A stretch of 64,000 bases of DNA, from assembly GCF_964355755.1 (NCBI RefSeq), contig NC_092677.1, positions 8,747,001 to 8,811,000 on the forward strand. Direction: 5' to 3'. The position numbers and the translations under genes were made by a program. Under the pieces are notes generated by a model. The model ran no database searches. It worked only from the letters and a program-made list of their open reading frames with translations, and was not told the origin of the DNA. The DNA is from Antedon mediterranea. Taxonomy: Eukaryota; Echinodermata; Crinoidea; Comatulida; Antedonidae. Below are positions 24,501-36,498 of this stretch, piece after piece (position 1 is the first letter of the stretch; the number at the start of each line of letters is the position of its first letter).

Positions 24501-26821
24501 ATCAAGAAGCTCAACAGATGTTGCGATATCTTGAAAAACTTCAGATGGAAGATATTGAGGTAAGCAACGGACTTTGAACTTTGAAATGCTACGAGGCTTT
24601 AATTAGTGTCATTCTTTATTAATGTGTAGTCGCACAAAGGGCTGTAATGAGATCGACTGGGTTAACCAATGTCCACCACCTGTAACTTTGGCCCAGATCC
24701 AGTTATTATAAGAATAACTTTTAGTAAAAATAATAATACATTTGAATACTGTACCAAATTAAATCAAATTAGTTTGAATAAGTCTTCTGTTGTATACAAA
24801 CACAACATTGTAAAGTCTGATAAGATAAGGTAAGATTTATAAAGCGCACATATCCACAAAGTTCTCATGGCGCTTGTGAAAACCATGAAAAAGACTAACC
24901 TTAACACTAAAATCAACTAAAACATTTGCAAAAAAAACGGAATAAAAGCAGACAAATCGAACCCACATTACTGCTTCTGTTTACCGGCAATTTAAGGTGC
25001 ACAGACCTGCCAGTACATTACTCACATGTGTTCTCAGTATGTGGGTATCTAGCTAAACAATAACCTTACAAATTTCCAAATCAAATGTGTCCAAATTTCA
25101 AAATGTGTCTTAAGCGCACTCTTGAACACATCAGTAGATCTAATATGGGATGATAATGCATTCCAAAGACAAGGTGCTGCAACAACAAGTAAGCTGTTGC
25201 AGACTACTAGATTTAAAATTCCGAGTCTGTGTATTAAAATCTTCTTCTAGGGATTGGAACGTAAACGAACAATCCAATTGGAGGCCCAACGAGAGATACA
25301 ACGAGCTAATGAAGAACAAGAAGTTATGAAATTGCGTAAAGTAGAACAGGAACAGATGGCAGACCACAAAGTAATCGAGTACCAAAAACAGAAATCAGAG
25401 AGAGAGGCTAAATTTGAGGCAGAGCAAGAACTCAAGCGAATCGAGAAAGAAAAGGAAATCGCAAGACTAAGAGCAATGCAGGTACAATTCCAATCTTTCA
25501 TAGAGTGTTGTAATGCTGTTGTGTTTCTGTTTACTATACTGTGACTGTACGGCTTTGGTTAAAGAAATGAAAAAACTAATTCATCACAAGTTACTCCTCA
25601 CAACATTAATTCCACAATTGATTAAATTAAATGATAGTAGATTTATTCTCTACCTTTAAGCAACACTCATTTTTTATCCTTTCTTTATACATAACAGGAA
25701 CGTGCGAAGGATTACCAGGCAGAAAAAGATACTTTAAGAGCTAAACGTAACCAGGAACAACGAGAAAGAGAGTGGCGCAAGAAGGAACGAGAAATGGCTA
25801 TCAAAAAGGCAGAAAACGAACAAATGCTGAAAGTAGCACGTGAGATTCAAGTTCGTAATAAAGACCATTTCTTAGCAGTTCAGGCACAGCGAGAAAGAGC
25901 TGAATTTGAAAGAGTTCTCAAGTAAGTGTTTCAACATAACTTTTAAGAATTTATTCCTTATTGTTTAAAGTATATTCCTGTTTATTAACATAAAACAAAG
26001 TTTGTACAAGTTTTAGAGAGTTATGGAAACATTTTACCAACGTAGAATATTAATTTTCTGAAGAAACATTTAAAATTTTTAAATATTTACATTTTTGGTT
26101 TTTAATTATGGAAATTGTTTTCTCTGAAAGTGTAATGAACCTGTACCTTTATAGGTTTTGTAGTGTATTCCAGAGATGATCAAACTTTGCCAAGATGTAG
26201 AGAAATGATACTGTTTTATTTACCTATGAGCTCATCATGAGCTTAATTTATATTAATTTGTTAGTACTTACTACATTTGAAAGTTTTCTTTTTGACCCAT
26301 GACATAATAATACGCCAAGAGTGTCATTTGCTTGGTTCTTCTGATTTCATTGGTGAAAACATAATATGTAATTCAGTACCTTTATATTTCATTGTTCAGT
26401 GCCCAGCATTCCGCTATGGAGAAGGAGAAGAAAGCTGAAGTACAGGCGCATGGCAAACAGCGTGTTTACGCTGAAGATGTCCGTTTGCAAATTCAAGAGA
26501 AAGAGGCTCTGAAGATATCGGAAAGAAACGCATTCTTTAAAGAGGGAATTAAAATAAACGAGAAAGCACAACAAAGACGGGCTAAGCTTGATGCCATTAA
26601 ACAGAAGAAACTAAGTGAATTAAGGTTAGTACTGAGAAATAACTTTAGTGTTATATAAATAAGGAATGAATAGGAATTTTCTTTTGTGCAAAGGTCCGGT
26701 TTCCTTCCTTTCTTTTATACTATTATATTTTTTCTTTCCCCAAAACAGAGCTGTTGGTGTACCAGCGAAATATTGCAACGAGGTAGCTAGGAGGATAGAA
26801 GTACCTCCCCCAACGTTGTAA
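21516..26821 (+). CDS. CFAP45: Cilia- and flagella-associated protein 45 (CCDC19)
   Basis: Microtubule inner protein of motile cilia that lies inside axonemal doublets. Ten exons: 21516-21518, 22014-22285, 22388-22532, 22887-23057, 23544-23722, 24430-24559, 25251-25481, 25698-25921, 26400-26624, 26749-26821. Phases agree throughout, giving 550 aa (human 551). Exon 1 codes only the initiator Met (ATG|GTAAGT), and reading continues with SRSMISS in exon 2. An alternative start at the exon 2 Met (22023) would be five residues shorter than the full form. Nearly the whole protein is charged coiled coil. Diagnostic matches to vertebrate CFAP45 are LIVPKEDPSGKS-like, ILNAKCHAIRDAQLLEK, EKEIARLRAMQ, LRAKRNQEQ and the C-terminal VPAKYC. 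An AATAAA follows at 26894. The introns hold several repeats, including a short hammerhead-like motif. Confidence 0.96.
21779..21870. repeat. AGGCCTAG-rich cluster
   Basis: AGGCCTAG, GGCCTAGG and GCTAGGCC words are packed in CFAP45 intron 1, about 260 bases from the start codon. The palindromic word AGGCCT is scattered through many introns and intergenic stretches of this window but is densest here. Confidence 0.75.
24012..24067 (-). mobile_element. Degenerate hammerhead-like motif of a Penelope-like element
   Basis: On the minus strand CTGAAGA is followed by GGGC, a 12-base loop, GCTC and then GAAAGCTC. This is the order of a minimal hammerhead core: CUGANGA, stem II with one G-U pair, then GAAA. 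Similar short motifs are known from Penelope-like retroelements. Stem III would be only about two pairs, so activity is doubtful. It lies in CFAP45 intron 5. Confidence 0.35.
24826..25240. repeat. Probable dispersed repeat next to a CFAP45 exon
   Basis: The stretch starts around GATTTATAAAGCGCACATATC and ends just before the acceptor of the exon at 25251. Words such as TTCCAAAGACAAGGTGCTGC look like the decayed 3' part of a retroelement. I found no second copy in this window, so this rests on general appearance only. Confidence 0.3.
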
Positions 26822-26893
26822 AGAAAACCTATTGTGACCTCTACAAAAGTGGGATGTTAAACATGCAAAATATAATTGTACAGCTAGAGTCTT

Positions 26894-26899
26894 AATAAA
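26894..26899 (+). terminator. Polyadenylation signal AATAAA for CFAP45
   Basis: Canonical AATAAA 72 bases after the CFAP45 stop codon. Confidence 0.65.
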
Positions 26900-26931
26900 A
26901 TATCATTTACAGAAAGAAAAATTATTGTATC

Positions 26932-27083
26932 AGATATACAGATGTCTCACCAGTTTATTGATAGACATATGAGTGTCTCACTAGTTTCAATCAGAATAGA
27001 CATACAGGTGTCTTAAAAGTAAAAATCAGAATAGATATACAGGTGTCTTACCAGTTTTAATCAGAATAGACATACTGATGTCT
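26932..27083 (+). repeat. Short tandem repeat, about 45 bp, 4 copies
   Basis: GATATACAGATGTCTCACCAG, GACATACAGGTGTCTTA and related forms recur, each followed by AATCAGAATAGA. Four diverged units lie directly downstream of CFAP45. Confidence 0.65.
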
Positions 27084-27881
27084 GTTACTAAATAACTTAA
27101 AATGAACATTGTAACTAGCACTACCAGGTTTGCTCTTTATAGATTTTTCATTATCTACCAAAGATTTACTTCAAAGCTTAAAGTATGCCCAACACAACAC
27201 ATGAAAACTTTCTTATGCGATATTAATATTGTGAATCATACATCGCAGCCAATTTGGCTGAAATGCATACAGAGATTTGTTTTTAAAAAAAATCTTAGGT
27301 AATTATACATTCACTTACCTAAAAATATTCATTTTATATTAAGAAAAGTTGCTGTGTAGAGACAAAACAAAATCATTTCATTGTCACTTAGTTTTTCTTC
27401 AGTGATGCTTTACATCATCTTTTTTTATGTTTGTATCTCTGATATTATATCAGAGCCCTTCTTCCAATTAAAATCATATTGATAGATAGGTCATTAAAAT
27501 ACCCCAAAGAAAACAAACTGTACACTTCCAATTCCACAAATAGGTGTTGTCCGTCTCTTCCGTCAACACTCCGGTTCGCAATATTGAAGTTGTAGGCTAC
27601 TGTTCTTACTTCTTAAGTTGTAGGCTACTGTTCTTAATTCTTCCAAGTAAATAAACCTCTATTCTTGACTTGTAAATATTGAATCATCAGGGGCGCAATT
27701 TAGTCTAGCTCTTTATCAATAGATCATCAGATGTACAATACACATGGTTATTTGAAATTATAGCTAAAACGGCATTGGAGTTTAGTTTATTGGTGTTTTT
27801 GTCCAATCCATGAAAACTAATTATACTGTGCATATTACATCTAAAAAAAAAGTAGTAGAGCAATTACAGTGGTAGCTTGCT
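27084..27881. other. Intergenic gap
   Basis: No gene supported. A short duplicated phrase (AAGTTGTAGGCTACTGTTCTTA) stands at about 27588-27632. The frame at 27102-27302 has no recognisable features. Confidence 0.45.
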
Positions 27882-28064
27882 AAAGCTTGGTTCCCACTAG
27901 AACGTAACGCAGGGACGTAAACGCAACGAAAGCGTTTTAACCAATGACAAGCGAAGTTATAGACAGTTAGCAATCACAAGCGAATAAGCCATCGCTTGCG
28001 ATTGGTCAATTCACTTGCGTTGCGTTACGTCCTTGCGTTGCGTCGCTAGTGGGAACTACGCTTT
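27882..28064. mobile_element. Foldback MITE, AAAGCTTGGTTCCCACTAG family (copy 2)
   Basis: Starts AAAGCTTGGTTCCCACTAG and ends CTAGTGGGAACTACGCTTTA, an almost perfect terminal inversion, with the same interior as copy 1 but fewer TTGCGTTGCG units in the right arm. The flanks suggest a TA target duplication. Confidence 0.88.
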
Positions 28065-28599
28065 ATAGTACTGTACATAATGTTACATATTAATATAATA
28101 ATAATTGTTCATGGTTTTACGATTGTTTACGTGAGTTACTGTAAGTAGTTGTTTGGTATCCAATAAAACATATATTACATTTTACTATGCTTGGTGGTAA
28201 TTTGATAAATTGGGGTTTGTGAAGAAGGTGTGTCATTCTCATGTATTTTATTTAGATGAATACATAGGCCTTTTATTATAGGAAGAGTGAAATTACAGGC
28301 AAGAGTCTCACTCTCTGTACTATAATAGTACAGGGATTTTTCGAAAATCCCAAATTTTCGACTTTAGGCACAATTTTCGACAAATAAAAAAGTCGAAAAT
28401 TGTTACTATAGCATAATAAACATGCGCAGAGTCGAATAATGGCTTCTGCGCATGTCAATTGTGCTATAGTAACCAGTTTTATCGAAAAATAAAAAGGTCG
28501 AAAATTGGTCCTTTTTGAAAAAATCCCTGTACTATAGTACAGGGAAATTTTCGAAAAATCGCCAATTTTCGACTTTTGTATTTGTTGACATAAATGGGT

Positions 28600-31500
28600 A
28601 CTATATCATAATAAACATGCGCAGAGTCGAATAATGGGTTCTGCGCATACCAATTGTGCTATAGTAACCAGTTTTATCGAAAAATAAAAAGGTCGAAAAT
28701 TGGTCCTTTTTGAAAAAATCCCTGTACTATAGTACAGGGAAATTTTCGAAAAATCGCCAATTTTCGACTTTTGTATTTGTTGACATAAATGGTTACTATA
28801 ACATAATAAACATGCGCAGAGTCGAATAATGGCTTCTGCGCATGCCAATTGTGCTATAGTAACCAGTTTTATCGAAAATAAAAAGGTCGAAAATTGGTCC
28901 TTTTTGAAAAAATCCCTGTACTATAGTACAGGGAATTTTCGAAAAATCGCCAATTTTCGACTTTTGTATTTGTTGACATAAATGGTTACTATAGCATAAT
29001 AAACATGCGCAGAGTCGAATAATGTGTTCTGCGCATGTCAATTGTGCTATAGTAACCACTTTTGACATAAATGGTTACTATAGCATAATAAACATGCGCT
29101 GAGTCGAATAATGCGTTCTGCGCATGTCAATTGTGCTATAGTAACCACTTTTGACAAAAATGGTTACTATAGCATAATAAACATGCGCAGAGTCGAATAA
29201 TGCGTTCTGCGCATGTCAATTGTGCTATAGTAACCACTTTTGACATAAATGAGTACTATAGCATAATAAACATGCGCAGAGTCGAATAATGCGTTCTGCG
29301 CATGTCAATTGTGCTATAGTAACCACTTTTGACAAAAATGGTTACTATAGCATAATAAACATGCGCTGAGTCGAATAATGCGTTCTGCGCATGTCAATTG
29401 TGCTATAGTAACCACTTTTGACAAAAATGGTTACTATAGCATAATAAACATGCGCAGAGTCGAATAATGCGTTCTGCGCATGTCAATTGTGCTATAGTAA
29501 CCACTTTTGACATAAATGAGTACTATAGCATAATAAACATGCGCAGAGTCGAATAATGGGTTCTGCGCATGCCAATTGTGCTATAGTAACCAGTTTTACT
29601 AATTGTACTATAGTACAGGGAAATTTTCGAAAAAATCGCCAATTTTCGACTTTTTTATTTGTTGAAATAAATGGTTACTATAGCATAATAAACATGCGCA
29701 GAGTCGAATAATGCGTTTTGCGCATGTCATTTGTGCTATAGTAACCACTTTTGACATAAATGGTTACTATAGCATAATAAACATGCGCAGAGTCGATTAA
29801 TGCGTTCTACGCATGTCAATTGTGCTATAGTAACAATTTTTGACATAAATGGTTACTATAGCATAATAAACATGCGCAAAGTCGAATAATGGGTTCTGCG
29901 CATGCCAATTGTGCTATAGTAACCAGTTTTATCGAAAATAAAAAGGTCGAAAATTGGTCCTTTTTGAAAAAATCCCTGTACTATAGTACAGGAAAATTTT
30001 CGAAAAATCGCCAATTTTCGACTTTTGTATTTGTTGACATAAATGGTTACTATAGCATAATAAACATTCGCAGAGTCGAATAATGCGTTCTGCGCATGTC
30101 AATTGTGCTATAGTAACCACTTTTGACATAAATGGTTACTATAGCATAGTAAACATGCGCAGAGTCGATTAATGCGTTCTACGCATGTCAATTGTGCTAT
30201 AGTAACAACTTTTGACATAAATGGTTACTATAGCATAATAAACATGCGCAAAGTCGAATAATGGGTTCTGCGCATGCCAATTGTGCTATAGTAACCAGTT
30301 TTATCAAAAATAAAAAGGTCGAAAATTGGTCCTTTTTGAAAAAATCCCTGTACTATAGTACAGGAAAATTTTCGAAAAATCGCCAATTTTCGACTTTTGT
30401 ATTTGTTGACATAAATGGTTACTATAGCATAATAAACATGCGCAGAGTCGAATAATGCGTTCTGCGCATGTCAATTGTGCTATAGTAAACAGTTTTATTG
30501 AAAAATAAAAAGGTCGAAAATTAGTCCTTTTTGAAAAAATCCCTGTACTATATAGTACAGGGAAATTTTCGAAAAATCGCCCATTTTCGACTTTTGTATT
30601 TGTTGACATAAATGGTTACTATAGCATAATAAACATGCGCAGAGTCGAATAATGGCTTCTGCGCATGTCAATTGTGCTATAGTAACCAGTTTTATCGAAA
30701 AATAAAAAGGTCGAAAATTGGTCCTTTTTGAAAAAATCCCTGTACTATAGTACAGGGAAATTTTCGAAAAATCGCCAATTTTCGACTTTTGTATTTGTTG
30801 ACATAAATGGTTACTATAACATAATAAACATGCGCAGAGTCGAATAATGGCTTCTGCGCATGCCAATTGTGCTATAGTAACCAGTTTTATCGAAAATAAA
30901 AAGGTCGAAAATTGGTCCTTTTTGAAAAAATCCCTGTACTATAGTACAGGGAATTTTCGAAAAATCGCCAATTTTCGACTTTTGTATTTGTTGACATAAA
31001 TGGTTACTATAGCATAATAAACATGCGCAGAGTCGAATAATGTGTTCTGCGCATTTCAATTGTGCTATAGTAACCACTTTTGACATAGATGGTTACTATA
31101 GCATAATAAACATGCGCTGAGTCGAATAATGCGTTCTGCGCATGTCAATTGTGCTATAGTAACCACTTTTGACAAAAATGGTTACTATAGCATAATAAAC
31201 ATGCGCAGAGTCGAATAATGCGTTCTGCGCATGTCAATTGTGCTATAGTAACCACTTTTGACATAAATGAGTACTATAGCATAATAAACATGCGCAGAGT
31301 CGAATAATGCGTTCTGCGCATGTCAATTGTGCTATAGTAACCACTTTTGACAAAAATGGTTACTATAGCATAATAAACATGCGCAGAGTCGAATAATGCG
31401 TTCTGCGCATGTCAATTGTGCTATAGTAACCACTTTTGACATAAATGAGTACTATAGCATAATAAACATGCGCAGAGTCGAATAATGGGTTCTGCGCATG

Positions 31501-32550
31501 CCAATTGTGCTATAGTAACCAGTTTTACTAATTGTACTATAGTACAGGGAAATTTTCGAAAAAATCGCCAATTTTCGACTTTTTTATTTGTTGAAATAAA
31601 TGGTTACTATAGCATAATAAACATGCGCAGAGTCGAATAATGCGTTTTGCGCATGTCATTTGTGCTATAGTAACCACTTTTGACATAAATGGTTACTATA
31701 GCATAATAAACATGCGCAGAGTCGATTAATGCGTTCTACGCATGTCAATTGTGCTATAGTAACAATTTTTGACATAAATGGTTACTATAGCATAATAAAC
31801 ATGCGCAAAGTCGAATAATGGGTTCTGCGCATGCCAATTGTGCTATAGTAACCAGTTTTATCGAAAATAAAAAGGTCGAAAATTGGTCCTTTTTGAAAAA
31901 ATCCCTGTACTATAGTACAGGAAAATTTTCGAAAAATCGCCAATTTTCGACTTTTGTATTTGTTGACATAAATGGTTACTATAGCATAATAAACATTCGC
32001 AGAGTCGAATAATGCGTTCTGCGCATGTCAATTGTGCTATAGTAACCACTTTTGACATAAATGGTTACTATAGCATAGTAAACATGCGCAGAGTCGATTA
32101 ATGCGTTCTACGCATGTCAATTGTGCTATAGTAACAACTTTTGACATAAATGGTTACTATAGCATAATAAACATGCGCAAAGTCGAATAATGGGTTCTGC
32201 GCATGCCAATTGTGCTATAGTAACCAGTTTTATCAAAAATAAAAAGGTCGAAAATTGGTCCTTTTTGAAAAAATCCCTGTACTATAGTACAGGAAAATTT
32301 TCGAAAAATCGCCAATTTTCGACTTTTGTATTTGTTGACATAAATGGTTACTATAGCATAATAAACATGCGCAGAGTCGAATAATGCGTTCTGCGCATGT
32401 CAATTGTGCTATAGTAAACAGTTTTATTGAAAAATAAAAAGGTCGAAAATTAGTCCTTTTTGAAAAAATCCCTGTACTATATAGTACAGGGAAATTTTCG
32501 AAAAATCGCCAATTTTCGACTTTTGTATTTGTTGACATAAATGGTTACTA
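28600..32550. repeat. Tandem higher-order duplication of about 2 kb within the satellite
   Basis: Matching landmarks recur at an offset of 2,018 bases on the left (28796 to 30814) and 1,929 bases on the right (29889 to 31818; 30261 to 32190). The difference of 89 is one unit: the left copy has six short units in the block at 29050-29590, and the right copy has five at 31075-31520. Private variants such as GCATAGTAAACATGCGC and CAAAGTCGAATAATGG are shared by both copies, so the duplication is recent. Confidence 0.9.
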
Positions 32551-32867
32551 TAGCATAATAAACATGCGCAGAGTCGAATAATGCGTTCTGCGCATGTCAA
32601 TTGTGCTATAGTAACCACTTTTGACATAAATGGGTACTATAGCATAATAAACTGGCGCAGAGTTGAATAATGCGTTCTGCGCATGTCAATTGTGCTATAG
32701 TAAACAGTTTTATTGAAAAATAAAAAGGTCGAAAATTGGTCCTTTTTGAAAAAATCCCTGTACTATAGTACAGGGAAATTTTCGAAAAATCGCCAATTTT
32801 CGACTTTTTTATTTGTTGACATAAATGGTTACTATAGCATAATAAACATGCGCAGAGTCGAATACAA

Positions 32868-33050
32868 TGGCAATTGCACATACAATGGAATGCTCTGTTG
32901 CATTGACTTTATATATTTACATATCTTTGTTTTTGTTCTATGAGCTGTTAGATTAAGATTTTTTTTTCTCTCTTTTGCTATGGATAAAATATTATGTTAT
33001 CATGATATTCCGAAATAAAAAGATAAATGAATGAATGAAATGAATGAATA
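32868..33050 (+). mobile_element. Truncated retroelement 3' end inserted in the satellite
   Basis: About 180 bases unlike the satellite interrupt a unit after GAGTCGAATA. They end in CGAAATAAAAAGATAAATGAATGAATGAAATG, a simple-repeat tail typical of CR1/L2-type non-LTR elements, after which the satellite resumes with GAATAATGTGTTCTGCGC. A GAATA target duplication is possible. Confidence 0.55.
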
Positions 33051-34560
33051 ATGTGTTCTGCGCATGCCAATTGTGCTATAGTAACCAGTTTTATCGAAAA
33101 ATAAAAAGGTCGAAAATGGTCCTTTTTGAAAAAATCCCTGTACTATAGTACAGGCAAATTTTCGAAAAATCGCCAATTTTCGACTTTTTTATTTGTTGAC
33201 ATAAATGGTTACTATAGCATAATAAACATGCGCAGAGTCGAATAATAGGTTCTGCGCATATCAATTGTGCTATAGTAACCACTTTTGACATAAATGGTTA
33301 CTATAGCATAATAAACATGCGCAGAGTCGATTAATGCGTTCTGCGCATGCCAATTGTGCTATAGTAAACAGTTTTATCGAAAAATAAAAAGGTCGAAAAT
33401 TGGTCCTTTTTTTAAAAAATTCCTGAACTATAGTACAGGGAAATTTTCGAAAAATCGCCAATTTTCGACTTTTATTTGTTGACATAAATGGTTACTATAG
33501 CATAATAAACATGCGTAGAGTCGAATAATGAGTTCTGCACATGCCAATTGTGCTATAGTAACCACTTTTGACATAAATGGTTACTATAGGATAATAAACA
33601 TGCGCTGAGTCGAATAATGCGTTCTGCGCATGTCAATTGTGCTATAGTAACCACTTTTGACATAAATGGTTACTATAGCATAATAAACATGCGCAGAGTC
33701 GATTAATGCGTTCTGCGCATGCCAATTGTGCTATAGTAAACAGTTTTATCGAAAAATAAAAAGGTCGAAAATTGGTCCTTTTTTAAAAAAATCCCTGAAC
33801 TATAGTACAGGGAAATTTTCGAAAAATCGCCAATTTTCGACTTTTTTATTTGTTGACATAAATGGTTACTATAGCATAATAAACATGCACAGAGTCGAAT
33901 AATGCGTTCTGCACATGCCAATTGTGCTATAGTAACCACTTTTGACATAAATGGTTACTATAGCATAACAAACATGCGCTGAGTCGAATAATGCGTTCTG
34001 CGCATGTCAATTGTGCTATAGTAACCACTTTTGACATAAATGGTTACTATAGCATAATAAACATGCGCAGAGTCGAATAATGCGTTCTGCGCATGTCAAT
34101 TGTGCTATAGTAACCACTTTTGACATAAATGGTTACTATAGCATAATAAACATGCGCAGAGTCGAATAATGCGTTCTGCGCATGTCAATTGTGCTATAGT
34201 AACCACTTTTGACATAAATGGTTACTATAGCATAATAAACATGCGCAGAGTCGATTAATGCGTTCTGCGCATGTCAATTGTGCTATAGTAACCACTTTTG
34301 ACATAAATGGTTACTATAGCATAATAAAGATGCGCAGAGTCGAATAATGGGTTCTGCGCATGTCAATTGTGCTATAGTAACCACTTTTGACATAAATGGT
34401 TACTAGGGCATAATAAACATGCGCAGAGTCGAATAATGGGTTCTGCGCAAGCCAATTGTGCTATAGTAACCAGTTTTATCGAAAAATAAAAAGGTCGAAA
34501 ATTGGTCCTTTTTGAACAAAATCCCTGTACTATAGTACTATAGTAATTTTTTGTTTGTTG

Positions 34561-35260
34561 ACATAAATAGTTACTATACGTCTATAAGATGATTATAAAT
34601 CAATATATGTGCATATATAACAATATTATTGCATAATAACAGGTTTTTAAAAATTGCGTTTTTTGGCTGTTTTTGGAAAAAAATCCCTGTATCCCTGAAA
34701 AATGACCAAATTTCGACCTCCTTATTTTTTTTACAGAAATGGTTACTATTCGTCTATAAGATGACTATAAAGCAATATATTTGCATAATAGCAGTTTTTT
34801 TGGCCATTTTTTGAAAAAATCTCTGTACTATATATACAACAGGGATTTTTTTCAAAAAATAACCAAATTTCGACCTCTTTATTTTTTGACATAAATGGTT
34901 ACTATACGTCTATAAGATGATTATAATTATTATTATATTGCATAATAAGAGTATTTTAAAAGTGTGTATTTTGGCCTCTAATTGTACAGGGATTTTTTTG
35001 AAAATGGCCAAAATATCCACTTTTGAAAATTCAATAATTATTATTATTCCATATTATGCGCATGTATTATGTTATCTAACTAGTTATGTAAAAAATAAAA
35101 GGCTAAAAAATTACTATTTTTAAAAAGTATATTGCCATATATTCGCATATATTTTGTTATATTATTCCTTGGATTATTTTAGTACAGGGATTTTTTTTCA
35201 AAAATTGACCAAATATCGACCTTTTTATTTATTTATTTTAATGCGCAGAATCCCATAATA
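34561..35260. repeat. Diverged edge of the satellite array
   Basis: Degenerate units continue: ATCCCTGTA, CCAAATTTCGACCTC, ATGGTTACTATACGTCTATAAGATGA and similar phrases recur every 150-200 bases with many changes. They represent older units beyond the homogenised core. Confidence 0.75.
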
Positions 35261-35734
35261 TTTTTTGCGCATGTTACCGCAAAATGGCATGGCGTATGCT
35301 ATCTCAATGCATAATTTAAACAGTCAATATTTGGCAATTTTCGATGTTTTTAACTTCTGAAAAAAAACCTGCAGAATCATATAATGTGGCTTTCGCATGT
35401 TACCTCAGTATATATTTTAAAACTGTTGATATTTAGCCATTAAAACAAACCCATACATTATTTCGAACCATTTGAAAAAATGAGATGTGCAGAATCAAAT
35501 AATGAATAATAAAACAAAGTCCCTAGCAAATATTAGTTTGTTCCCGTTTATTTCACCAATTAAAACAATTAAAAAACACCTTTAATAATGATGAAATAAC
35601 AAATTCAAAATGTTACTTATTTAAAAACAATTAGTATAGGCTTCATTATTTAAAAACTTCTAAAAATTGATTTTTATGTTGTAGATGTAACCACGGAGGA
35701 GCTAGGGTTTTAGAAGTAGTTCCACCGCACTGGA
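35261..35734. other. Non-coding gap
   Basis: AT-rich. The first part still carries weak traces of the satellite (GCGCAGAATCCCATAATATTTTTTGCGCATG). No gene seen. Confidence 0.45.
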
Positions 35735-35965
35735 CAAAAGGGCAAAAGTCGACCCTGGGCAAAAGTCGACCCTGGGCAAAACTTGACCCTGGGCAACAGT
35801 TGACCCTGGGAAAAAGTTGACCCTGGGCAAAAGTTGACCCTGGGCAAAAGTTGACCCTGTGCAAAAGTTTACCCAGGCAAAAGTTGACCCTGGGCAAAAG
35901 TTGACCCTGAGCAAAAGTTGACCCTGAGCAAAAGTTGACCCTGAGCAAAAGTTTACCCTGGGAAA
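35735..35965. repeat. 17-bp minisatellite, about 14 copies
   Basis: Tandem copies of GACCCTGGGCAAAAGTT with point variants (GAGC, GGGA, GTGC). Because 17 is not a multiple of three, the minus strand is open in more than one frame with a 17-residue protein period (LLPRVNFCPGSTFAQGQ); I do not consider this a gene. Confidence 0.92.
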
Positions 35966-36367
35966 AAGTACACCCAAAGCATTATCCCGCCATTGGAAGA
36001 GCCCACCCTTGTTTAGAAGAATATTTGTTGGTGTCATATGAGTGCAATAATACATTATTTGAAAAAGAGGAAAGTTGCTCAGTATGAATTTCTTGTTGTG
36101 ACTGCTCTTCGACTGTCGCATGGATGTATCAAATGTTTACCCAGGAAAATAATAAATACATATTGTGTTGAAGTTGGCAGGCTATCAATAGGGTAAAAGA
36201 GAGAGAATTTATGTCACAGAACTGAAAGCAAAAAAGGAGGAAAAGGAACATCACACCTATAACAGAAAGAATTAGGAAATAATCTCAAATTTTGCATCAA
36301 TATACTGTACTGTATATAGTTAATGAAATAGCTACAATTAATGAGTAGTTTCGCCAAGAATTGTGCT
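35966..36367. other. Non-coding gap
   Basis: Nothing recognised on either strand. Confidence 0.45.
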
Positions 36368-36498
36368 AAAGCTTAGTTTCCACTTGGGTGCAACAACGTA
36401 GGCACGACATAAAGCATGTTGACCAATCACAAGTAACAGTATGGATGATTCGTCAAGCAATTACTTGTGCGCTTATGTCCTTGTGAAAACTAATCTTC
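36368..36498. mobile_element. Degenerate foldback MITE, AAAGCTTGGTTCC family (copy 3)
   Basis: Starts AAAGCTTAGTTTCCACTTGG and ends TTGTGAAAACTAATCTTC with internal TTGACCAATCACAAGTAA / TTACTTGTGCG arms. It is shorter and more diverged than the copies at 15.5 and 27.9 kb. Confidence 0.65.

Larger units (their letters stand above)
28310..34560. repeat. Palindromic satellite array (89-bp unit plus longer inverted unit)
   Basis: More than 6 kb is built from two modules. The first is an 89-bp unit with an outer inverted pair GGTTACTATAGCA / TGCTATAGTAACC (13 bp, perfect) and an inner pair ACATGCGCAGA / TCTGCGCATGT (11 bp, perfect). The second is centred on CCCTGTACTATAGTACAGGG and flanked by GGTCGAAAATTGG / CCAATTTTCGAC. 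The second module can be read as the first's outer flanks inverted, so the array alternates head-to-head and tail-to-tail half-units. All open frames here on both strands (for example the recurrent LCACLLCYSNHLCQQI phrase) are products of the repeat. Unit identity is very high in the middle and falls toward the right edge. Confidence 0.95.

Noticed and set aside
28276-33948. Many open frames on both strands with repeated LCACLLCYSNH-type or YSTGKFSKNRQFSTF-type peptides
   Set aside because: They are translations of the palindromic satellite, appear on both strands, and lack splice or start context.
28310-34560. A CRISPR array
   Set aside because: Repeats are contiguous without unique spacers, and the genome is clearly eukaryotic.
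35646-36121. Two overlapping minus-strand frames with a repeated PRVNFCPGSTFAQGQ phrase
   Set aside because: Produced by a 17-bp tandem repeat that is open in more than one frame; no homology or conserved start.
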